The position numbers and the translations under genes were made by a program. The notes under the pieces were generated by a model. It was given only the letters and a program-made list of their open reading frames with translations, was not told the DNA's origin and ran no database searches. From Dehalococcoidia bacterium (lineage in GTDB: Bacteria > Chloroflexota > Dehalococcoidia > JACPQF01), in NCBI GenBank assembly GCA_030650265.1, contig JAUSEJ010000784.1, forward strand, positions 1-13,138: a stretch of 13,138 nt of DNA. Direction: 5' to 3'. Shown piece after piece: positions 1 through 7,461 of the stretch. Within the stretch, counting starts at the first letter, position 1, and each line of letters begins with the position of its first letter.

Positions 1-452
1 GGACTGTACTTCCCGGCCAGCAGGATACTGGCAAGGTAACCGGCCAGCCCCAATCCAACCAGGACGGCGGCGAATTGGCAGACCAGCCACCAAACAAAAT
101 GGTTACGACCGGCTGAAGCCTCAAGTCCTGGCGCAAGATCAGGAGTTGAGGCATTAGCCGGATTGCCCCCCTCTTTTCTGGCGCGAGTCGACCAGAACAG
201 ACGCCGGGTCGCGAGGGCAAAAACGAAGCCACTGGCTATTAGCAGCGAGACGCCGGGGAAGATACTCCACAAGGCAGCGTCGAGAGGAAGCAAAGGACGG
301 GAGCGAAAGAACTCCATGACGAGGTCTTCGTTCAGAAGGCACTGTCCAGCAGCCGCGCCTATGGCCGAAACCAACATAGCGACAGAAAACAATATGCCCG
401 AAATCGAGAATCTCCGTCTCTTAATGCCGCTATTCGCCTGAATCCGAGTCAT
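1..452 (-). CDS. Unrecognised multi-pass membrane protein, 3' end cut by window edge
   Basis: The reading frame starts at ATG 452-450 and stays open for 150 codons to the window edge, so the C-terminus is missing. Three hydrophobic stretches are visible: residues about 15-36, 58-81 and 118-147. Between the second and third lies a polar loop (88-117) that carries a palindromic element (residues 98-115). The first residues are basic (KRRRF at 11-15), which fits a cytoplasmic N-terminus before the first helix. The start is 7 bp after the stop of the upstream gene at 460-4410, so the two are probably co-transcribed and translationally coupled. No strong Shine-Dalgarno is seen; only a weak purine run (GTGAGAAC) precedes the ATG. 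I do not recognise a family. The context suggests a partner of the glycosyltransferase-like proteins, but that is inference. The frame was translated by hand and contains no stop. Confidence 0.75.
   Translation of the reverse strand, partial: MTRIQANSGIKRRRFSISGILFSVAMLVSAIGAAAGQCLLNEDLVMEFFRSRPLLPLDAALWSIFPGVSLLIASGFVFALATRRLFWSTRARKEGGNPANASTPDLAPGLEASAGRNHFVWWLVCQFAAVLVGLGLAGYLASILLAGKYS
109..161 (-). repeat. In-frame palindromic element, family 1 copy A
   Basis: The arms 109-122 (ccggctgaagcctc) and 148-161 (gaggcattagccgg) are complementary at 12 of 14 bases. The 25-base loop contains a second inner stem, tcctg with cagga. It lies inside the membrane protein at 1-452 and encodes residues 98-115 (PANAS...EASAG), a polar loop between two membrane helices. 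Copy B at 3953-4008 has the same arms, the same inner stem, the same orientation and the same reading frame. Confidence 0.7.
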
Positions 453-459
453 ATTGTTC

Positions 460-3400
460 TCACTGCCCTGGCGCGAACTTCTGCAAGCGATGATTGAAGG
501 TATCGGCTACATACAAGTTGCCGGCCACGTCGACAAATAGACCCACCGGCTGGCGGAATTGACCGGCCCCACCGCCCACCTCGCCTATGGCGCCAAGGGG
601 CTTCATGTTCCCGTCGTACCGCACCACCTGGTGCCGTTCGGGTTCCGTGGCGTAGACCGAGCCGTCAGAAGAAACGGCAAGATGCTCTCCATTGGCAGCT
701 ACGGCGTCAGGCACCCGCCATTGCGCCACATATTTACGCTGTGAGTCAAACTTCTGGATGCGCTTGTTGCCGACATCGGAGACAAGCAGGCTCCCGTCCT
801 CCAGAACCACTACGTCAACCGGTTCCAGCAACTGGCCATCGCCGCTGCCTTTGGCGCCAAACGAGCCGGCGTATTCGCCAGTAGAGCGATAGATCACGAT
901 GCGACAGCCCCCCGTATCGACGACATAGACGTTGTCTTTGGCGTCGATGCCCATGCCCCGGGGATGGAAGAGCTGCGCCTGGGGTCCGCCAAACTTGCCT
1001 TTGAACCTCCCGCCTTCATCGAAATGCTGAATCCAGCCGGTGGCCGAGTCCAGAACCAGCAACTGGTTCTGGCTGTCCAACACGGCGGCAAGGGGCTCCT
1101 GAAATTCGCCATCGGCATTGCCTCGCTTGCCTATCTTGATCGATAACTTCCCGTTCCTATCGAACTTCTGGACGCGGGCGTTCCCCGTGTCCACGACATA
1201 GATGTTGCCATCTCTGTCAATCGCAACATCTCTCGGCTCGTTGAATTCGCCGTCGCCGCTACCCTTTCGACCAACCTCAAGCGAAGGCTGAACACGCTTT
1301 GAGGCCACAACGGGTGCGGGACCGGGATCAGGCGTCGGTACCGGCGACGGCGTAACCACCGGACGGGGTTCCGGAACGGGTGGGGTCGGAATGGCTGAGG
1401 GGGGTGGATAGGACCCCTGCGGCGGAAACAAAAAGTCCGACGGGACCAACTCCCGGGTCCTCCCGGGCATCACCCAGTAGAGGTAGATGTGCGAGAAGCC
1501 ATCCCTGTCCAAGAAGCGCAAAGTTATGTCATGGAGGCCGGCCGTCAAATTTACGGGAGCCTCCAAATACTGATTGTTCACCTTGTTGTCCACCAGCATC
1601 TTGCCATCAATGTATAGCTGAGAGCCGCTGATGGATTCAGTGCCAAAGGCATAGCGGCCGGCCGCGGGCGCGTATACTTTTCCTGTCCACTCGACGCTGT
1701 AAGGGCGCGGCAGTGGGATTAGATGGAAGTAGAAGGCAATCGACGGATCGATTTGGGCGAAGGCCGGGGGTCCTTGCCAATCAGGCGTACGATAATAGTT
1801 GCCTTGAAGGCCATTGTTAGTTACTGGCGGCAAGTACAGATAGTCGCTCGTGATGATGGCCATCTGACCCGAGGGGATCTGCCACTTGACTCGGAGGCCG
1901 TCGTCTCCCTCCTTCACGCGCGCCTCCAGCCGGATTGCATGGTTCCCTTTAGCGAGAGTTACCTCAGCCTGCGCGTTGTCGGTCGTATCCACTAGCTCCG
2001 TCTCGTCGAGGAATAAGGTTGCCGTGGTCTTTCCCTCCAACGCAAAATGATAGCTACCGTACTGGGGAGCATGGATCGTTCCCTGCCATACGCCCACGAA
2101 AGGCAACAGTAACGGTGGGTCCTTGCTCCAATCGAATTCAAGGCGATCAGCCTTTGCCGTGACCTTCGGATTTCCCTCTTTCTTCTCCCCGGGATAGAAT
2201 CCCGCGTTCAGTCCCTCGATTCGCTCGATAATCTGGCGGCTAATGCGGACATCAAATACCGTGGGCGGCCCGCCGTAGGGCTTGTTGGTGACCTCCTCGA
2301 AGCTGCCGCCGGGATAGTATCGTTTGAGTTGATTGTAGGCGGCCAATTGCTGGGGCTCGAGGAAGATGGCCACGCCCTGTCTTTTTGTCCGCAGCGGAAT
2401 GCCGTTGGCCACATCGAAAACCTGATAGGCGGGAGCATCCGGTGTGAGAAAACGAATCGACGGATGGCCGTTGTAGGGCGAAGACACATAGATGTCGTAA
2501 TCCGCCGACTTCAGTCCCCGCAACCGATAGGCGACACTGGTCTCAGCCGTAGAGAAGGCGTTCCACGAGGCAAAGTCTGCCGCCTGCCTGGTGAAGTAGT
2601 CGAAGTGATTGACCTCGCCAACCCAGGCGAGGGTAGCCACAACCAACAGTGACCCCACCGCAACCCACGCCGGCCTGCCGGCAAGAGAATTTGCCAACGA
2701 CCTCCTGATAGGCAATTCTAACCTTGTTGGCACCGCCCCTACGGTATTGGACAGAGAATCCACAGACGAACCGTCCCAGGCGCGTCCATCCACGTTCATC
2801 CGCGGTTCCGATCGTAGCGACGGCCAGGTCTTTCGATATCCTTCGATTGTTTGCCAAAGCAAGCCGAGGGGAAGCGAGGCAAAGGCGATGACCGCCGGAA
2901 TGACGCCGATCGAGCGCAAGGCCTGAGGCGCCTCGAACTCCACGGAATAGACTCCCCCCGCGATCATAACGACAAACATGGCGAGGAGGGCAAAGTGAGC
3001 GGACTTTCGCCAATTCCACAAGCTGTAGCCTGCGCCGAGAACGAACAGCGCAGCAGTAAACCGATCGAGCATAGGCTCGCCGGGAATATTGTGGCGGCCG
3101 TTGGGGTCACCCCTCAGGTTGAACATCAGGATGTGCTTCTCGATGTTGCTTCTCAGAGCCGTCCACCCTTGCTCCGGCGTCTTCCCCGCAAACACCGAGG
3201 CGGAGTCGGTGCGCGCCGCAAAACCCTGCGGGTTGTCGTAAGCATATTTCAAGAGTGGCGCGGACACCAGCAGGGCGGCGATACCAAAGGCGATCAGCCC
3301 CGGCACGGCGCAGTCCTTCCAGGAAATACGGCGCCACTCGAAAACAAGCTTGTGGGCAATGAAGAGGACGATCACCACTGGAAAGAGACGGAAAGCCATG

Positions 3401-4410
3401 TAGGTATTAAGGCCGAGGCCGAGGGCCACTCCCCCCAGAGCGAAGTCGGCTATTCTCCTTGTCCGAAAACCCCTCTCGAGGAAATAGAGACTGGCGCAGG
3501 CAAATAGCGACAGAAAGGCAGCGTCGAAGGCGATCCGGCTGAAGTTAACGTGCCAGCGCGAGATGGCCAACAAGAAGGCCGCTACCAGAGCCGCATATGG
3601 TCCAAAGAACTGGCGGACAAGCCGGTAAAACACCGGTATGGTTAGCAACCCGGCCACAGCGGCGGTCAACCTCAAAGCAAACAGGTCGACTCCCAACAAC
3701 GTGAAGAAGAGGGCGTTAACGTAGAATGAAAGGGAAGCGCGGCCAAAATTGGCCTCAAAGTAGACCGGAAACGACTTGCCCGCGGCGACCGGAATGGCGT
3801 CCAATCCATTGACCGCTTCGTCGAACCAGACGCCAAATGGCATGCTGTCCAGAGAGGGGAAGCGCATGTAAGCGGCAACAAGGATGATGACGACGATCGC
3901 TGCCAGTTCCCAGTTAGAAACTAGGACCCTTTTGGCTGCATCAACACTGCGTCCGGCTAAAGCCTCAGCTTCCGGGCCTGTCGCGCAGGACATCGAGGCT
4001 TCAGCCGGGAGGCGTTGCCCTTCACCTAAACCCGCCGCAGTATCCCATGCCCGCGCCCCAAGCAACATACAGACGATGCCGGCAAGGAAGGCAAACCAGC
4101 CATTGAGAGGCATGAGGTTACCCTGAATCGTGAACAGGGCATAAACAGCCAGCGCAACGGCAAGCAAGGCGTACCGCAACACCATTGACGGGGTGCGCGG
4201 GGAAGGCAGCGCCAGGAAGGACCCTGCACCGCCGGCGACGACTCCTCCCCCGGGGAAAGCCGCCACGAACAGAGCAATTCCGACGCCAAATAGGAGCGCG
4301 GCGTCAGACATGAACGGCCTGCTTGCCATGAAGTGCTGTGCGACCGCGCCAGCACCGATCGCCAGTAAGCCTAATAGCAGGGATCTGACTGGTTTGCGCC
4401 TGTGAGACAC
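460..4410 (-). CDS. GT39-like membrane glycosyltransferase with two PA14-like domains and a C-terminal NHL propeller
   Basis: This 1316-residue protein has five parts. Residues 10-120 hold about four hydrophobic helices as an N-terminal extension. Residues 121-160 are a polar linker containing a palindromic element. Residues 165-600 are a GT-C/GT39-type core; its first extracytoplasmic loop carries WFDEA (D197, E198), the usual place of the catalytic acid in the family. Residues 734-862 and 867-997 are two PA14-like beta domains (for example YGSYHFALEG and AGRYAFGTES). A Pro-rich linker (1000-1036) leads to six NHL blades (about 1056-1314; typical motif NIYVVDTGNARVQKFD). The core probably transfers sugar from a polyprenyl-phosphate donor outside the membrane, and the PA14-like and NHL parts would also be outside. 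A GTG start is used; a GTAGG ribosome site overlaps the previous stop, 5 bp away. The loop at 534-565 contains further repeat-derived sequence. Enzyme activity and acceptor are unknown. Confidence 0.85.
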   Translation of the reverse strand: MSHRRKPVRSLLLGLLAIGAGAVAQHFMASRPFMSDAALLFGVGIALFVAAFPGGGVVAGGAGSFLALPSPRTPSMVLRYALLAVALAVYALFTIQGNLMPLNGWFAFLAGIVCMLLGARAWDTAAGLGEGQRLPAEASMSCATGPEAEALAGRSVDAAKRVLVSNWELAAIVVIILVAAYMRFPSLDSMPFGVWFDEAVNGLDAIPVAAGKSFPVYFEANFGRASLSFYVNALFFTLLGVDLFALRLTAAVAGLLTIPVFYRLVRQFFGPYAALVAAFLLAISRWHVNFSRIAFDAAFLSLFACASLYFLERGFRTRRIADFALGGVALGLGLNTYMAFRLFPVVIVLFIAHKLVFEWRRISWKDCAVPGLIAFGIAALLVSAPLLKYAYDNPQGFAARTDSASVFAGKTPEQGWTALRSNIEKHILMFNLRGDPNGRHNIPGEPMLDRFTAALFVLGAGYSLWNWRKSAHFALLAMFVVMIAGGVYSVEFEAPQALRSIGVIPAVIAFASLPLGLLWQTIEGYRKTWPSLRSEPRMNVDGRAWDGSSVDSLSNTVGAVPTRLELPIRRSLANSLAGRPAWVAVGSLLVVATLAWVGEVNHFDYFTRQAADFASWNAFSTAETSVAYRLRGLKSADYDIYVSSPYNGHPSIRFLTPDAPAYQVFDVANGIPLRTKRQGVAIFLEPQQLAAYNQLKRYYPGGSFEEVTNKPYGGPPTVFDVRISRQIIERIEGLNAGFYPGEKKEGNPKVTAKADRLEFDWSKDPPLLLPFVGVWQGTIHAPQYGSYHFALEGKTTATLFLDETELVDTTDNAQAEVTLAKGNHAIRLEARVKEGDDGLRVKWQIPSGQMAIITSDYLYLPPVTNNGLQGNYYRTPDWQGPPAFAQIDPSIAFYFHLIPLPRPYSVEWTGKVYAPAAGRYAFGTESISGSQLYIDGKMLVDNKVNNQYLEAPVNLTAGLHDITLRFLDRDGFSHIYLYWVMPGRTRELVPSDFLFPPQGSYPPPSAIPTPPVPEPRPVVTPSPVPTPDPGPAPVVASKRVQPSLEVGRKGSGDGEFNEPRDVAIDRDGNIYVVDTGNARVQKFDRNGKLSIKIGKRGNADGEFQEPLAAVLDSQNQLLVLDSATGWIQHFDEGGRFKGKFGGPQAQLFHPRGMGIDAKDNVYVVDTGGCRIVIYRSTGEYAGSFGAKGSGDGQLLEPVDVVVLEDGSLLVSDVGNKRIQKFDSQRKYVAQWRVPDAVAANGEHLAVSSDGSVYATEPERHQVVRYDGNMKPLGAIGEVGGGAGQFRQPVGLFVDVAGNLYVADTFNHRLQKFAPGQ
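2731..2810 (-). repeat. Composite repeat-derived segment in the GT39-like gene (GTAGGGGC unit plus decamer tandem)
   Basis: The 14-mer caccgcccctacgg at 2731-2744 is found again exactly at 11285-11298 in the DUF2298 gene. Next to it, 2782-2809 is a degenerate 10-base tandem (gcgtccatcc, acgttcatcc, gcggttcc) of a kind I recall from intergenic repeats in many environmental genomes. Together they encode residues about 534-560 (RMNVDGRAWDG...), a polar loop between membrane helices at about 500-523 and 582-598. Confidence 0.55.
3953..4008 (-). repeat. In-frame palindromic element, family 1 copy B
   Basis: The arms 3953-3966 (ccggctaaagcctc) and 3995-4008 (gaggcttcagccgg) match at 13 of 14 bases; the right arm is an exact reverse complement of 109-122 in copy A. 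The 28-base loop has an inner stem, cctg with cagg. It encodes residues 135-153 (PAEAS...EALAG) of the GT39-like protein, precisely in the linker between its N-terminal helix bundle and the glycosyltransferase core. The loop is 3 bases longer than in copy A, so the frame is kept between copies. Confidence 0.75.
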
Positions 4411-4415
4411 GGAAC

Positions 4416-7400
4416 CTACTTCAATGCTTCAAATTTCTGAACGCGATGGTTACCTGAGTCCGACACATAGATGTTTCCCTGTGCGTCCGTGGCCACCCCA
4501 ATGGGCATGTTGAACGAACTTCTATCGGTGCCAGGCTTGTTTATCACACCCAGCAAAGTACCCGCCGCCGAGAAACGAAGAAGCCTGTGGTTCTCCGGGT
4601 CAGTTACCAGAATGTTTCCGCCGGGTTCAACCGCCAGGAGCGGCTTATTCAGAATGCCCGTGCTTTCCCAGCCATTAACCGGTATCTGGGCAACGAATCG
4701 GAAGCTCTTGTCAAACTTCTGGATGCGATGATTCCAGGTGTCGACCACATAGATGTTTCCATCCGCATCAACGCCAATTCCTACCGGCTCGAGGAATTGA
4801 CCATCGCGACTGCCAAGGCCGCCAAACGCTCCCACGAACTCACCGCGGGCGTTGAACTTCTGCACCCGGTGGTTGCCAGTGTCCGTGACGAAGATGTTCC
4901 CCTCGGTGTCTACCGCAATGCCGCGGGGCCCGTAGAACTTCCCGCCATTGCCCTGAGCGGCGCCCCTGGTGTCGACATTATCTCCCCACTTGGTCACGAA
5001 TCTTAGATCCGAATCGAACTTCTGAATACGATGGTTCCAGGTATCCGCCACGTAGACGAAGCCCTCGGCGTCGACCGCAATGCCCCAGGCGCCACCCGTG
5101 TTGGGCATGAATTCACCGTCGCCACTGCCCTCACTCCCGACCTGGGCAAGGAATTTGCCGTTAGCATCGAACTTCTGGATGCGACGATTGAGACTGTCCA
5201 TAACGAATATGTTGCCTTGCCGGTCTACCGCAACCCCCTTGGGCTCGTTCAATTGACCGGGAGCGCTGCCCTTAGCGCCGATCGTCAATACACTATTTAT
5301 GTTAAGTTGCCTGTCCGTGTACTCCCTTGGCGGTTCCGGCGGCGCGGCCCGGGTGATCGTCGTTCCCACCAGGTCCTTTTGCACGTAGAAGTCGCCGTTC
5401 TCGGAGCCAAGCTGGTTGGAAATCTCGCGATACAACACGTAACGCCACCACCGGCCCCAATTGGCCACATCAGAGAGATCGCTCAGGAATTTCTCCGGCG
5501 TCAAACCCCGATAGTCCTCGGGGAACCACCAGCGATGGTGGTACTTCTCCGGCTGACCGTATTTGGTCAGGAAAGGCTTGGCCTGGTCGACGTTGCTATC
5601 GTGCAACAGCAGAATCGAACCAATCGGCGCCACCGACATATTGGTCAAGACCGGATAGTCGACGTTTTTGTAATCCCGCAGATACCAGGCCCAGGGCCAG
5701 GAGAAGCCACTGTTGGCGTCCACCGTGATCTTGATATCCTTGCCCTGTCCCGATCGCAAGGCAATCCTGTCGATCTCCTCTTTGATTTTGGGAACCTCGG
5801 GCGAAGTCTGGGTGTAGACAAGCATCTCGACCGGAATGTCGCCATTGGTGTAAGTCACCAGCATGGCGGAATGGATCGTGAAGACAAACAAAATACCAAT
5901 AGACGCGAAACCAAGCACTTGAAGGCTACGAATCCGTCCCAGTCTAGACCCGACCCGCACGGCCGCGGCCACCGCCAGGCCAAGCAGCAGGACAAGGGCT
6001 ATGCCTTGCGCATTTCTCCCCACGGCTGCCGGGCCACTGGCCGGCCCAATCGCTCGCAAAGTGGCCAGTATCCCAATCAATATAGCCGGAATGAGCAGGG
6101 CAAAGACCAGGGTATTCCGGTCTAGCCATGAGCGCCAATCTATCCTGTCGACCATCTGCCCCAGAAACCTGGCGGCTAGAAGGATGAGCGGTAGCGCTAT
6201 ATGCAGGAGAAGCCAGGGCATCTTCTCGCCTGCCACGGCGTAGGCGATGAGGCTGGCAGCAGACCAGTAGATCAGGAATAGGTCAAAAACACTGCGTTTC
6301 AAGATAAAGTAGACTGTTGCCACCAGCGCCAGGGCCACTGGTAGGAATTCGTAAATAACCAGAAGAACAAGATAATAATAGAGTGGCTGATCGCCCCGCT
6401 TAACATCGTGCTGGAGAAGCCAATACCCCAGGGACCCCCAGATCCCGGAACCAAATCCGGGCAAATTGGTGAAAAAGGTCGTGTAAAGAAGGACGAAGAT
6501 AGCGTAGAAAATACAGGCAGCGAATAGCCACACCCGTCCGAAGAACCTGAAGCCGACAATAGCAGCAATCGCCAAAAAGACGGCCACAACGACTCCGCCG
6601 GCTAATCCATCGTTCGGCAACACGATGCCCAGCAAGGACGTCTGACCGGTGAAGGTCAGGTTCAAGCGCTGCTGAATTATCGTCATGCCAGCCGAAAGCT
6701 GGGGAAGATAGAAGGTGCTCAGGAACAGGGCCAGGATCAGGGCTGGATGCCAGCTTTCGAGATTCACCTTGGACTGAAAGAGCGAAGACAACCGCCGGGC
6801 ACCCAGTGCCAGGAAGAACAGGACGAAGATCGCAATAGTAATGAAGGTCACCTCTTTGGTGGCGAAGCTCAGGCTGACCGCCGCGGCAGAAATGTACAGA
6901 TATGTGTTCTTCCGTTCGGCCATGTATCGCCACAGGGCAATCACCAGAACCATTGTCCAGACGGCGATGAAGATATCGTTCCTGATGAAGCGGCTGTAGT
7001 AGAGCATTGAGGGAGAAAAAGCCAACATGACGGCAGCTAGAACAGCGCCGGTGCGACCAAGATAGTTTCTTATAAAATAGGGTAAAGCCACGAGCACCGT
7101 ACCAAACAGGGCTGGCACAATGCGCGCCGCATAATCGCTGACGCCAAACAGAAAGTAACCAAGAGCTACGGTATGAAATTGGAATGGCCCGTGCATCATC
7201 GGATCGTGCTGGTAGCCGCGCCCCGAGAACAAGTAGAAAGAGTAGAGGGCGTGGAGGCTCTCGTCGTGGTGAAGGGCTCGCGTCCCGAGGTCCCAGAAAC
7301 GCATGACAAAGGCAATGATAACGAGGATCGCGTAAAAAGCGATCTCCCAGTTTAGCGAAAAGACGTTAGTGGCCGGCAGCGCCAGTAGACCGTCCTTAGT

Positions 7401-7448
7401 CGATGGTCTCTCGTCATTTATCACGGGTAGTTCCTCGTTTTGAGACAT
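4416..7448 (-). CDS. TIGR03663/Agl23-like GT-C membrane protein with C-terminal six-bladed NHL propeller
   Basis: This 1010-residue protein has a polytopic N-terminal part (about 35-530), an extracytoplasmic segment (540-700) and six NHL blades (about 720-1008; for example NIYVVDTWNHRIQKFD). Its N-terminus carries the residues I recall as invariant in TIGR03663: the DE pair (D62, E63 in HHDESLHALY) and HGP (86-88). QPLYYYLVLLVIYEFLP (354-370) also fits the family. That family is distantly related to dolichyl-phosphate-mannose mannosyltransferases (PF02366) and is named flippase activity-associated protein Agl23 in some databases; a bacterial role is not established. SWPWAWYLRDY (583-593) recurs as LPIQWYLRNY in the preceding gene, which marks the two as paralogues. 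An AAAGG ribosome site lies 9 bp before the ATG, and the gene is 13 bp after its neighbour. The NHL tail is an addition to the family core. Confident in family, not in reaction. Confidence 0.88.
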   Translation of the reverse strand: MSQNEELPVINDERPSTKDGLLALPATNVFSLNWEIAFYAILVIIAFVMRFWDLGTRALHHDESLHALYSFYLFSGRGYQHDPMMHGPFQFHTVALGYFLFGVSDYAARIVPALFGTVLVALPYFIRNYLGRTGAVLAAVMLAFSPSMLYYSRFIRNDIFIAVWTMVLVIALWRYMAERKNTYLYISAAAVSLSFATKEVTFITIAIFVLFFLALGARRLSSLFQSKVNLESWHPALILALFLSTFYLPQLSAGMTIIQQRLNLTFTGQTSLLGIVLPNDGLAGGVVVAVFLAIAAIVGFRFFGRVWLFAACIFYAIFVLLYTTFFTNLPGFGSGIWGSLGYWLLQHDVKRGDQPLYYYLVLLVIYEFLPVALALVATVYFILKRSVFDLFLIYWSAASLIAYAVAGEKMPWLLLHIALPLILLAARFLGQMVDRIDWRSWLDRNTLVFALLIPAILIGILATLRAIGPASGPAAVGRNAQGIALVLLLGLAVAAAVRVGSRLGRIRSLQVLGFASIGILFVFTIHSAMLVTYTNGDIPVEMLVYTQTSPEVPKIKEEIDRIALRSGQGKDIKITVDANSGFSWPWAWYLRDYKNVDYPVLTNMSVAPIGSILLLHDSNVDQAKPFLTKYGQPEKYHHRWWFPEDYRGLTPEKFLSDLSDVANWGRWWRYVLYREISNQLGSENGDFYVQKDLVGTTITRAAPPEPPREYTDRQLNINSVLTIGAKGSAPGQLNEPKGVAVDRQGNIFVMDSLNRRIQKFDANGKFLAQVGSEGSGDGEFMPNTGGAWGIAVDAEGFVYVADTWNHRIQKFDSDLRFVTKWGDNVDTRGAAQGNGGKFYGPRGIAVDTEGNIFVTDTGNHRVQKFNARGEFVGAFGGLGSRDGQFLEPVGIGVDADGNIYVVDTWNHRIQKFDKSFRFVAQIPVNGWESTGILNKPLLAVEPGGNILVTDPENHRLLRFSAAGTLLGVINKPGTDRSSFNMPIGVATDAQGNIYVSDSGNHRVQKFEALK

Positions 7449-7461
7449 TGTCAGTCGCCTT

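Noticed and set aside
2851..3507. A 218-codon open frame on the plus strand
   Set aside because: It is antisense to the GT39 core; its composition is highly charged and low in structure, as expected from the complement of codons for membrane helices.
109..4008. Family 1 elements as transposon ends or MITEs with target duplications
   Set aside because: No direct repeats flank either copy, no transposase gene is in the window, and the two copies are complete short elements on their own rather than ends of one large unit.
474..5290. Repeated DNA motifs such as aacttctggatgcg as a mobile or regulatory repeat
   Set aside because: They recur with the spacing of NHL blades and encode the conserved R-I-Q-K-F motif, so protein repetition explains them.
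5031..6125. A 364-codon open frame on the plus strand
   Set aside because: It lies entirely antisense to the Agl23-like NHL gene, whose family motifs are clear. Its repeated peptides are mirror images of the NHL blades, and it has no domain I recognise.
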